From NCBI RefSeq assembly GCF_943193125.1, contig NZ_CALPCX010000001.1:434001-498000 (forward strand): a stretch of 64,000 nucleotides of DNA. Reading direction: 5' to 3'. The first letter of the stretch is position 1. The number at the start of each line of letters is the position of its first letter. This DNA is from Adlercreutzia agrestimuris (GTDB lineage: Bacteria; Actinomycetota; Coriobacteriia; Coriobacteriales; Eggerthellaceae). Made by a program: the position numbers and the translations under genes. Below, in pieces: positions 18,238-26,523 of this stretch. The notes below the pieces were generated by a model. That model was not told the origin of the DNA, searched no databases, and saw only the letters and a list, made by a program, of their open reading frames with translations.

Positions 18238-18409
18238 GCCCTGTCACTTTGTGTCCACATCATCCCTGCAGGATGATTTTTCTAAAACCCCAGTACAGAA
18301 GCACGGCAATAAATCCTAAGTGAAAATAATTATCGCTCTCACCCTATACCAAAGCTTCAAACATTCGTAATATAGGCAGTGGGAGAAAATATATTTGAAG
18401 GGACTTTGT

Positions 18410-20209
18410 ATGGGGGTACGTGTTCCGCGCATTACCATCAACGCTGATTTTGGGGATGATTCTGCGTTTGGCGAACTTAATGCGCTATCAATTGGATATG
18501 GTCTACATCAAGCTTGGGTATTTACCGCTATTTTTAACGCCACAACCTTTTATGGCACACATGCCATGATTGAAGGCTTCTATAGCACGCACGTAACACT
18601 CACGCATTTTGTCTCTATTGTGGTATATGCACTCTGTCTGCTGTTTGCCGGTTTAACCGATCAGAAATTCTTGCAGTTCTATGTGTCAAAGCGTGTTTTA
18701 ACAGCTGGTGCACTTCTTTGCAGCATAGGAACGCTCTGCTTGTTGTTCCCCTTTGGAAGCACATCGCCTTACTTGGAAGTCATTGAAATCATTGCTGGCG
18801 TTCTCACCGGCATTGGTTCTGCAATTCTGCTCTTGTTTTGGGGCACAGCCTTCGCGCGTTGTGACGCATCGTCCATCGTACTCAATACTGGCGTGGCTAT
18901 CACCGTTTCAATGGCGGTCTATTGCGCAGCTCTCAATCTGCTGCCGTTTCCCTTCGCGGGTCTATTCATAGGGATTGTGCCACTGCTTGAGCTGGCCATC
19001 CTTTATAAATACACGCCCGACCCCTTTGACAAGCGCAACGAGCTGCCAATCTTTAAGCCCTTGCCTGTCAATCACGCAAAATTCATTGCGCGCTTTGGTC
19101 TTCCTGTCTTCGCTTTCGGCCTTGCGCTTGGCATGATGCGTCAAATCTCAGTGCAATTTATCATCCCTGCAAGTGACACCAGCGTACAGCTTGTCATCTT
19201 GCTCGGTGGCGGGTTTGCAACTATCTTGGTGCTTTTAACTATCATTGCTTTAGGCGGAGCAGATAAATGGAATGTCTATTTCCGCCCTCTTATTCCTTTC
19301 ATTGCACTTACCGTACTGCTCATTCCGGTGTCTGCTACAGGTAATACGACGTTCATTGACTTCCTTCTGATTACGGGCTATTTATGCTTTGAAGCGCTTC
19401 TTTGGATTTTCTTTGGCGAAATCTCACAGCGTTTCCGTTTGTCGCCTATTTTTGTTTTCGGCATTGGCCGTGGTCTTTTAGCGGTTGCCATATTGGCAGC
19501 TTCTTTGTTGCCCGGCGCTCTTGTGAGCTGGCTTGATAGCACGCCTTTCCGGGAAGAAATTATTCTGATGGCCGCAATGGCGGTTATGGTTTTGGCATAT
19601 GCGTTGCTGCCTCGCGAACGTGAAATTGAGGCTATTGTCATTCCTTGCCCACTCGTACGCCAGGTGTATCACAACATAGATCAAACCTCAGCAAACGCAC
19701 AAAGCACCCCAAACTTTATTCAGGCATCTGCAACAGAACAGCCCTTGGCAACAGCCAACACAAAGCCGCCAATAGAAACTTCTGTCACAGGCATGCCAGC
19801 TCAAAATGCCGCGGCAACAACACACCCTACCGCTCAAACAGAATCCCCAGCATCTGCTGTACCGCCACAGACCGAGACTACAACCCTACAAGAAACACAT
19901 GACTCGCAGGTGAGCGATGCGCGACGCGCTATGTTGGGCCAACAACTTCGTGATGACTCCTCCGATCAAAAACGCGGACGGTTTCGCGCTAAATGCGAAA
20001 CCGTTGCAAATACCTACTTTTTGTCACGCCGAGAAACCGAAGTGATGTTCTTTTTAGCAAAAGGACACAATTCCTCATACATTCAGGAGAAGCTCTTTAT
20101 TTCGGAAGGAACCGCCAAAACGCACATCCGCCACATCTACCGAAAGCTTGATGTGCACACGCAACAAGAGTTGATGCGCCTGGTGGAATCTGCTGATACT
20201 GAGGAATAG
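18410..20209 (+). CDS. LuxR-type regulator with about twelve membrane helices
   Basis: The protein is 599 residues from the ATG at 18410, which has AAGGGA six bases upstream. Residues 20-400 form about twelve hydrophobic segments laid out like a transporter. A Thr/Ala/Gln-rich linker of about 120 residues follows, then a LuxR helix-turn-helix at the C-terminus (LSRRETEVMFFLAKGHNSSY, then ISEGTAKTHIRHIYRKL). This membrane sensor-regulator design is abundant in Eggerthellaceae, usually next to reductases it controls. Here no reductase is adjacent; the nearest candidates are the TorD operon and the molybdoenzyme operon 6 kb away. The ligand is unknown. Confidence 0.9.
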   Translation: MGVRVPRITINADFGDDSAFGELNALSIGYGLHQAWVFTAIFNATTFYGTHAMIEGFYSTHVTLTHFVSIVVYALCLLFAGLTDQKFLQFYVSKRVLTAGALLCSIGTLCLLFPFGSTSPYLEVIEIIAGVLTGIGSAILLLFWGTAFARCDASSIVLNTGVAITVSMAVYCAALNLLPFPFAGLFIGIVPLLELAILYKYTPDPFDKRNELPIFKPLPVNHAKFIARFGLPVFAFGLALGMMRQISVQFIIPASDTSVQLVILLGGGFATILVLLTIIALGGADKWNVYFRPLIPFIALTVLLIPVSATGNTTFIDFLLITGYLCFEALLWIFFGEISQRFRLSPIFVFGIGRGLLAVAILAASLLPGALVSWLDSTPFREEIILMAAMAVMVLAYALLPREREIEAIVIPCPLVRQVYHNIDQTSANAQSTPNFIQASATEQPLATANTKPPIETSVTGMPAQNAAATTHPTAQTESPASAVPPQTETTTLQETHDSQVSDARRAMLGQQLRDDSSDQKRGRFRAKCETVANTYFLSRRETEVMFFLAKGHNSSYIQEKLFISEGTAKTHIRHIYRKLDVHTQQELMRLVESADTEE

Positions 20210-20544
20210 CAAACTGAGCCAAAACACCGCTGGGTTCGCCTCCTTGCATCATGCAAAGAAACGCAAGAGACAAGTTCGGCCTTAAGAATTTCTGCCACAA
20301 CCCTTAACATTCGTGGCGATTGCGTAAAGTGTGGAGAAATTTGTCGAATTTTGTGGCATGATTAAGGCTTGCATAGTCGTTAAGCGAAACGCAGCAACTA
20401 ACATACAACCAAGCAAACGGCATGCAGCCAAATCGGCCTTATTTGCACTGCTTTTTGAGCAAGCGCACAACACGGGCGCCTCATATAAGCACGGGCATTC
20501 TTAAACGCCGCGCCGACATGGCTGCCCCACACAAAGGAGACACC
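20210..20544. other. Intergenic region before the envelope signalling cluster
   Basis: The 335 bases end with an AAAGGAGA ribosome site at 20533-20540. I see no clear terminator for the regulator gene, no convincing promoter and no small gene. Confidence 0.35.
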
Positions 20545-21975
20545 ATGGGCTTTCTTTCGAAGTTCGAAGGCAGAATGGAAGATACGTTTGAAGGAGCAGC
20601 GGACAAAATGTTCGACGCCCCTATTTCTCCCGTTCAAATAGCGAAAAAAGCAGAGAAGCAGATGCGCCGTGAGAAGATGGTAGGCGCGGGCAAGCAATAC
20701 GCTCCTACGCTGTACACGGTGCTGGTAAACGCTGATGATGATCAGCGCTTGTTTGGTTATTACCCAACGCTTGCTGGAGAGACCGAAACCTACCTTGCCG
20801 CTAAAGCCGCCGAACAAGGCCTCGTAATGGACGGCCAGCCCCTCGTACGATTTATCGTTGATGACTCCTTGAAACATGGCAAGTTTGACGTCATTGCTGA
20901 AGCCGTTGCAGCTCCTATTGTTGCGCAATTGCGCAATGAAGAGATGCAGCGTTATGGCCTGGCTGCTCCTGCTGGTGCTGCCTTTGGTGGCGGCTACGCT
21001 CAGTCAGCTTACCCGCAGCAAGCATATGGCGCACCTGCTGGCCAGGGCATGCCACAAGCTGGATACCCTGCAGCTAATCGCGGTGCCGCGCAAGGTTACC
21101 CGCAAGCGCAAGCATATGGTCAACAAGGATACGGTGCACAAGGTCATCCGGGTGCACAAACCTACGATGATCTCTCACCTGAAAACTTGAGTCATCAGCC
21201 CCTTCCGTATGTGCCGGAAGACGAGCTTGATTACTCTATTGATTATGGCGAATATACTTTTAACAGTCGCGACTTCAATGCCGCAGGCTATGACGAATAT
21301 CGCGACTCAGTGCCGCTGCCTAGTCGCCCCGTAGCGCAGCAGCCGCAAGCACAGCGTGCAAGCCAAACGTTTGACCAGCGTGCAAGCCAACCTTTTGACC
21401 AGCATCAACATGCAAGTCAGCCGCTCCAACAGCGCGCCAGCCAACCGTTGCAGCAGCGCGCTAGCCAGCCGCTCCAACAACGTGCTAGCCAGCCCATCAA
21501 TCCAGCTGCCGCAGCTGGCGTGGCAGCAGGCGCTGCCGCCGTGGGCGCAGGTGTTGCCGCTGGCATGGCTCCCGGTGCTTCTGCAGTTCCCGGCGCAACC
21601 GGAGCTGCCACTCATGGCGTTGCGCAAGCAGCCGCTGCTGCACAACCTGGACAAACCGTTGCCTTTGTTGGTGGCGTTCCGCAAGGTGCTGTGCAAGCTC
21701 GCCTGGTGGACACCAATACGCAGCGCGCCTACGACCTGGTTGGTTCCCGTTTGTCGCTTGGTCGCGAGTCTAAGAACTCCATCACCATTCCCGACATCAA
21801 CGCTTCTCGCTGCCATGCTGAGTTAACACTTTCACCACAAGGTGTCTGGGTGCTTACGGACCTTGGCTCAACTAATGGTACTTTCGTAAACGGACGTGAA
21901 ATTGCCTCACAGCCGCTCACGAACGGCGACCGAATCACAATCGGCACCACCAATTTCGTCTTTTCGCAGGCGTAA
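20545..21975 (+). CDS. fhaA: FhaA: DUF3662 and FHA domain protein
   Basis: From the ATG at 20545 the protein is 476 residues. The N-terminal 125 residues (FLSKFEGRMEDTFEGAADKMF, PVQIAKKAEKQMRREK) are the DUF3662 domain of mycobacterial FhaA. A long Gln/Ala/Tyr-rich low-complexity region with octapeptide repeats follows, and residues 385-474 are an FHA domain (LSLGRESKNSITIPD, SRCHAEL, DLGSTNGTFVNG) that binds phosphothreonine. In actinobacteria FhaA is a PknB substrate linked to cell-wall synthesis, which fits the downstream pstP, rodA-pbp and pknB genes. The longer upstream frame from 20422 is rejected because AAAGGAGA precedes 20545. Confidence 0.93.
   Translation: MGFLSKFEGRMEDTFEGAADKMFDAPISPVQIAKKAEKQMRREKMVGAGKQYAPTLYTVLVNADDDQRLFGYYPTLAGETETYLAAKAAEQGLVMDGQPLVRFIVDDSLKHGKFDVIAEAVAAPIVAQLRNEEMQRYGLAAPAGAAFGGGYAQSAYPQQAYGAPAGQGMPQAGYPAANRGAAQGYPQAQAYGQQGYGAQGHPGAQTYDDLSPENLSHQPLPYVPEDELDYSIDYGEYTFNSRDFNAAGYDEYRDSVPLPSRPVAQQPQAQRASQTFDQRASQPFDQHQHASQPLQQRASQPLQQRASQPLQQRASQPINPAAAAGVAAGAAAVGAGVAAGMAPGASAVPGATGAATHGVAQAAAAAQPGQTVAFVGGVPQGAVQARLVDTNTQRAYDLVGSRLSLGRESKNSITIPDINASRCHAELTLSPQGVWVLTDLGSTNGTFVNGREIASQPLTNGDRITIGTTNFVFSQA
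21352..21495 (+). repeat. Tandem 24-base coding repeats (unit RASQPLQQ)
   Basis: Six or so imperfect copies of an eight-codon unit lie in the linker of FhaA. Unit copies differ at third codon positions. They make a flexible Ser/Gln-rich linker and may vary in number between strains. Confidence 0.8.
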
Positions 21976-22022
21976 TGCCTTATTCGCATAAGAGTTATAC
22001 AGCGCAACTGAAAGGGTAGCTT

Positions 22023-22436
22023 GTGGTTGATATTGTTCTTCTCATCATCCGACTCCTTTTCGTTGCGTTGTTGTATTTATTCCTCTTCGCCATCATGCGC
22101 ACCGGCATTGGGTTGGTCAAAGGCCAACGCAAGAAAGACCGCACGTGGACACTATCGGTGGAACGCGGCCCTAAAGAGTTGCGCGGCGTTTCCGTAGTTG
22201 TTCGCGGCCCCGTCATTGTGGGTCGCGCACCCGGTGCCGATATCGTTATTGGCGCAGGATATGTTTCCGGTCGTCATGCGCGTTTTTCGCTCATGGGTCA
22301 AAACTTGTTCGTTGAGGACTTAGGCTCAACGAACGGCACTGGTGTTGACGGTCAACTCATTGACGGACCCACTGCTCTGCACAACAACGACGTCGTAAAC
22401 GTGGGCGACGTGGCCATTCGCGTAAGGTATGCCTAG
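22023..22436 (+). CDS. fhaB: FhaB-like membrane-anchored FHA domain protein
   Basis: The 137-residue protein starts with a membrane helix (residues 4-28) and ends with an FHA domain (VIVGRAPGADIVI, VSGRHARF, DLGSTNGTGVDG). This is the FhaB/FipA layout, known in actinobacteria to link PknB-family phosphorylation to septal and elongation machinery. The start is GTG with AAAGGG upstream. The gene order fhaA, fhaB, pstP, rodA-pbp, pknB matches the classic actinobacterial cluster, except that no separate pknA is present. Confidence 0.9.
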   Translation: MVDIVLLIIRLLFVALLYLFLFAIMRTGIGLVKGQRKKDRTWTLSVERGPKELRGVSVVVRGPVIVGRAPGADIVIGAGYVSGRHARFSLMGQNLFVEDLGSTNGTGVDGQLIDGPTALHNNDVVNVGDVAIRVRYA

Positions 22437-22437
22437 T

Positions 22438-23658
22438 ATGGCGAAGTCTCGCTCCTACAAATCAACTCCGCGCACGCGTAAAAGCGCACTTACCACCTTT
22501 GGCAGTCGCACTGACATTGGATGCGTGCGTGATCACAATGAAGACAGCCTCATTGTTGCGCCACCATTATATGTAGTTGCTGATGGCATGGGCGGACATG
22601 CCGCTGGCGAAGTGGCGTCCGAAATTGCCGTAAGCGTACTTGAGCAGCAAGCGCCCGCTCACCCCGATGGCGAACAACTTGAGCGCGCCGTTGAAGAGGC
22701 AAATCGCGAAGTCATCCTTGCGCAGCATGACGGTCGCGGCCGAGAAGGCATGGGCACAACCGTTACCGCGGCTATGCTTGAGGGCGAGCGCCTTGTCATT
22801 GCACAAGTCGGAGACTCGCGCGCATATCTGCTCCATCGGGGACACTTACAGCAGCTCACCCGTGATCACTCGCTTATGGCCGACATGATTGAGGCGGGTC
22901 AACTTACGCCCGAAGAGGCACGATTCCATCCCAATCGTTCAGTTATTACACGCGCATTGGGTTCTGACCCCCTCATGCGACCAGATATTTTTGAACTCAA
23001 TGTCGAAGCGGGAGATAGGCTGCTCATCTGCTCTGATGGCTTGTCAGGAATGCTTCGAGATCCTGAGATTGAAAACACGCTTCGCCGCGTACGCGATCCG
23101 CAACGTTGTGCATCACAGCTGGTCAACGAAGCAATCACTGCTGGTGGCCATGACAACGTTACCGTCATTGTTGTTGACGTTGTTGGTCAAGCAAAAAAGC
23201 GCCTCAAGCGCGTTAAGCTCAAGGCACGCCTCACAGTATTTTTCATTTTGCTGCTTTTGGCCGCCATAATTGCTGGTGCTATATGGGGCGGCTATACTTA
23301 CTTGAACTCACGTGCCTATCTGTCAGAAGTAGATGGCAAAGTTGCAATTTATACGGGCGTCCCTGGCAGCGTGATGGGACTGTCGTTTTCTGAGCTCAAT
23401 CGGGTAACCGATGTTTCCGTTGAAGACTTACAACCTGGCACCGCATACCGGCTTGAAGCAGGTATTCAAGTGGACAATCTTGCGGCAGCCGAGAGTCTAG
23501 TGCGCGAATACGAGAGTGAAGCAGCCGCACACGCCAATGACGCCAACAAAACTGATAGTAGCACCGATGCGCCCAACTCCGCTGACGCCACGGGCAACGA
23601 AGACTCACCCGACGCTACTGGTACCTCCGCCCCCGAACAATCGGAGGCCACAGCATGA
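22438..23658 (+). CDS. pstP: PP2C-type serine/threonine phosphatase PstP
   Basis: The 406-residue protein has the PP2C motifs in order: GCVRDHNEDS, VADGMGGHAAGE, GMGTTVTAAM, VGDSRAYL, SDGLSGML and GGHDNVTVIVVD, with metal-binding aspartates conserved. A membrane helix lies around residues 265-290, and the rest is an external domain ending in an Asp/Ser/Thr/Pro-rich tail. It would reverse PknB phosphorylation. The ATG at 22438 was chosen because it lies one base after the fhaB stop with AAGG at a fair distance; an ATG at 22429 is too close to that site. Confidence 0.95.
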   Translation: MAKSRSYKSTPRTRKSALTTFGSRTDIGCVRDHNEDSLIVAPPLYVVADGMGGHAAGEVASEIAVSVLEQQAPAHPDGEQLERAVEEANREVILAQHDGRGREGMGTTVTAAMLEGERLVIAQVGDSRAYLLHRGHLQQLTRDHSLMADMIEAGQLTPEEARFHPNRSVITRALGSDPLMRPDIFELNVEAGDRLLICSDGLSGMLRDPEIENTLRRVRDPQRCASQLVNEAITAGGHDNVTVIVVDVVGQAKKRLKRVKLKARLTVFFILLLLAAIIAGAIWGGYTYLNSRAYLSEVDGKVAIYTGVPGSVMGLSFSELNRVTDVSVEDLQPGTAYRLEAGIQVDNLAAAESLVREYESEAAAHANDANKTDSSTDAPNSADATGNEDSPDATGTSAPEQSEATA

Positions 23659-26435
23659 CGCGACGCAACCTGGAACTGGTATTACTCCTCATTGCAGCGC
23701 CGCTTGTTGTGCTGCTTTTTGCCATGATGGCCATCAACCAAGGGCTTTCGCTCAACATGAACACGTTGGGTGTTCCGCTTGGAATCTTCGGAGCGTTTTT
23801 CGTGGCTCACTTGGCCATTCGCAAACTAGCACCCGGCGCCGACCCGGCGCTTTTACCCATATCCTTTGCTCTTTCAGGTACCGGCATTGCTTTTGTCACA
23901 CGCCTCGTGCCCAATTTGGCAGTTAACCAGCTTATATGGCTGTTTTTGGGCATTGGCTGCATGGTGTTGGTATTGGCATTTTGTCGCAACCTCGACAAGA
24001 TTGCTAACTATAAATACACCCTGATGATTGTCGGTTTTGCACTATTGCTCTCACCACTCATTCCAGGGCTTGGCCAAGAGATATACGGCTCACGTATTTG
24101 GTTGCATATCGGCAGTTTTTCATTCCAACCAGGTGAGTTAGCAAAGATCATCATTGTGCTCTTCTTGGCGGGATATCTTGCGCAAAACCGTGAGATGCTC
24201 TCCGTTTTCACCTGGCATATTGGACCGTTTCGCCTACCTGATTTTAGGACGTTGTTGCCACTTTTGTTTATGTGGCTTATTGCATTGCTTATTGTGGTCT
24301 TTGAAAAAGACCTTGGTAGCGCAGTGGTATTCTTCTTCCTCTTCTTGATCATGCTTTATGCTGCAACAGGAAAGAAGTTCTACCTTGTTATAGGCTTGGG
24401 GCTCATTGCTGTGGGTTGCGTAGGAGCCTACATGGCATTTGACCATGTACAAGTGCGCGTTAATACGTGGTTAGACCCCTTCGCCGATGCGCAAAATACG
24501 GGCTATCAGCTCACCCAAGCGCTCTACTCCATTGCCGATGGTGACCTTTTTGGCGTTGGCCTTGGTCGTGGTTTGGCGGGCGATATCCCCATCCCCGTTG
24601 TTGAAAGTGACTTCATCTTCGCCGATATTGCCGAAGAAATTGGTCTGCTTGGCGCTTCGGGTATTTTGCTTTTATTCCTGTGCTTCGCCATTCGTGGTTT
24701 TGTGACCGCCGCGCGCGCAAAGAGTGACGTGAGCTCTTTTGCAGCAGTAGGTTTAACCTCCATGATTGTAGTGCAGGCTTTTATTATTGTTGGCGGCGTC
24801 ACCAAGCTGATTCCTCTTACAGGTTTGACGTTGCCCTTCATCAGCCAAGGCGGCTCTTCGCTGTTGGCAAGCTTTATTGCAGTTGGCTTTCTTTTGCGTT
24901 GTGGCGACGAAGGCACCGGTGTAGGCGCTGAGATGACAAGCGCTACGGGCACCATCAACGTCAACAGTGTGCTCGGGCGTGTATCTATGGGAAAACGCCT
25001 GACTAACTGCATGCTTTTATTCTCGCTTATGTTTGCCCTGCTGGTGGCTAACCTCACCTATATTATGGTGGTGCAAGCGTCGTACTATCAAAACTTACCG
25101 GGCAACAACCACACGCTCATGAAAGAAGCGCATAACGAACGCGGCACCATCTCAACCTATGATGGCGTAGTGTTGGCACAAAGCGTTGAAAACGAAAATG
25201 GCACATATGATCGCGTCTATCCTGCGGGCAACTTAGCCGCGCATGTTGTGGGATATGCCTCATCGCGCTTTGGTACTTCAGGCATTGAAGCAGCTTATAA
25301 CGACACGCTCAAAGGCGAGCGTAATTTCGCCACCTTTACCGACGTCTTGAACTATATGGCTGGCGCAAGTGCTCCGGGCAACGACGTCACGCTCACCATC
25401 AACTCCAAGATTCAGCAGGCCGCACAAGATGCACTTGTTGATCGCGTAGGGGCTTGCGTGGTGCTTGACCCGACCACCGGTGCAGTGCTGGCATTGGCGT
25501 CATCGCCCACCTACAATGCAGCAGATTTTGAAAGCCTGCTTGATGCGGCAAATGCTGGGGATGCGCAAGATGATTCCATTTTGCTTAACCGTGCAACACA
25601 AGCACTTTATGCCCCCGGTTCAACGTTTAAGATAGTGACGCTCACCACTGCGCTTGAAGACGGCGTGGCAACCGCTGATGAGGTCTTTTCCTCCCCCGGT
25701 ACCATGGATATTGGCAACGCGCCCGTTTCAAACTTCGATAAAAACGACTACGGCAATATTACGCTTGCGCGCGCAACCGAGCTTTCATCAAACACCGTGT
25801 TTGGCCAGGTAGGCGCTGAGCTTGGTTCTGAACGTTTGGTGGAAGGTGCCGATGCGTTTGGCTTTAATCACGACATTGAGTTCGCCTTGCCGCTCTATAC
25901 CTCGCTCATGCCCAATCCTGAGGATATGACCGAGTGGGAGACAGCTTGGGCAGCCGCAGGTGAGCCCGTTGGCGAAAACGAAACCAACAATCACCCAAGC
26001 CCTGCTGGACCTCAAGCCACCGTACTTGAGATGGCGCTTGTTGGTGCTGGCATTGCCAACGATGGTGTCATTATGCAGCCATACCTGGTAGATGGCGTAT
26101 ACAACGCAAATGGCGAACGTTCGCTGACCGCCACGCCAAGTAAGCTTATGCAAGCCACCAGCAAGGAAACCGCACAAGAAGTAAAAGATATTCTGCGCGG
26201 CGTAGTAACGCAAGGTACTGGTGGTGGCGCCGCAATAGAAGGCGTAGAGGTGGCAGGCAAGACGGGTACCGCCGAGAAAGAAGACAGCAACGACAGCTGG
26301 TTTGTTGGCATGGCTCCCGCCGACAACCCCAATGTCGTGGTAGCCATCATAATTGAAGATGGCGAAGAGGGAGTTGGCGCCGCAAAAGCGCAAAATGTGT
26401 TAAGAGTTGCATTGCAGGTACAAGGAGCACTTTAA
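23655..26435 (+). CDS. RodA/FtsW glycosyltransferase fused to class B penicillin-binding protein
   Basis: One open frame of 926 residues holds two enzymes that are usually separate. Residues 1-425 are a SEDS polymerase with about ten helices, ESDFIFADIAEEIGLLG and LPFISQGGSS motifs. Residues 445-926 are a class B PBP: a membrane helix, NERGTISTYDGVVLAQS, the active-site SxxK (Ser656-Lys659), SxN (Ser711-Asn713) and KTG (Lys869-Gly871). Together they polymerise and cross-link peptidoglycan during elongation. The ATGA overlap with pstP couples translation. Internal ATGs at 24933 and 24987 could also start the PBP half alone. The two halves stand for rodA and pbpA of other actinobacteria. Confidence 0.95.
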   Translation: MTRRNLELVLLLIAAPLVVLLFAMMAINQGLSLNMNTLGVPLGIFGAFFVAHLAIRKLAPGADPALLPISFALSGTGIAFVTRLVPNLAVNQLIWLFLGIGCMVLVLAFCRNLDKIANYKYTLMIVGFALLLSPLIPGLGQEIYGSRIWLHIGSFSFQPGELAKIIIVLFLAGYLAQNREMLSVFTWHIGPFRLPDFRTLLPLLFMWLIALLIVVFEKDLGSAVVFFFLFLIMLYAATGKKFYLVIGLGLIAVGCVGAYMAFDHVQVRVNTWLDPFADAQNTGYQLTQALYSIADGDLFGVGLGRGLAGDIPIPVVESDFIFADIAEEIGLLGASGILLLFLCFAIRGFVTAARAKSDVSSFAAVGLTSMIVVQAFIIVGGVTKLIPLTGLTLPFISQGGSSLLASFIAVGFLLRCGDEGTGVGAEMTSATGTINVNSVLGRVSMGKRLTNCMLLFSLMFALLVANLTYIMVVQASYYQNLPGNNHTLMKEAHNERGTISTYDGVVLAQSVENENGTYDRVYPAGNLAAHVVGYASSRFGTSGIEAAYNDTLKGERNFATFTDVLNYMAGASAPGNDVTLTINSKIQQAAQDALVDRVGACVVLDPTTGAVLALASSPTYNAADFESLLDAANAGDAQDDSILLNRATQALYAPGSTFKIVTLTTALEDGVATADEVFSSPGTMDIGNAPVSNFDKNDYGNITLARATELSSNTVFGQVGAELGSERLVEGADAFGFNHDIEFALPLYTSLMPNPEDMTEWETAWAAAGEPVGENETNNHPSPAGPQATVLEMALVGAGIANDGVIMQPYLVDGVYNANGERSLTATPSKLMQATSKETAQEVKDILRGVVTQGTGGGAAIEGVEVAGKTGTAEKEDSNDSWFVGMAPADNPNVVVAIIIEDGEEGVGAAKAQNVLRVALQVQGAL

Positions 26436-26443
26436 AATATAGT

Positions 26444-26502
26444 ATGCTGGTGCGAAGTATCATTTAATCTATAATGATTTTACATCGCGAATAACCCAGC
26501 AT
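26444..26502 (+). promoter_or_regulatory. Possible pknB promoter inside an inverted repeat
   Basis: A perfect TATAAT lies at 26470-26475, upstream of pknB, without a clear -35 box. Seven-base inverted repeats at 26444-26450 and 26496-26502 flank it. This would let pknB be expressed apart from the upstream operon. Confidence 0.4.
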
Positions 26503-26523
26503 GTGACCAAAAGGAGTTTAAAC

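Noticed and set aside
21352..21495. CRISPR-like or mobile repeat
   Set aside because: Units are tandem, in frame and coding, without spacers.
23655..26435. RodA-PBP fusion as a sequencing artefact
   Set aside because: The frame is uninterrupted with good codon use through the junction and motifs on both sides. A real fusion is more likely.
26501..26523. pknB start at GTG 26503
   Set aside because: The AAAGGAG site would fall inside the coding sequence; GTG 26524 has correct spacing and begins next to the kinase domain.
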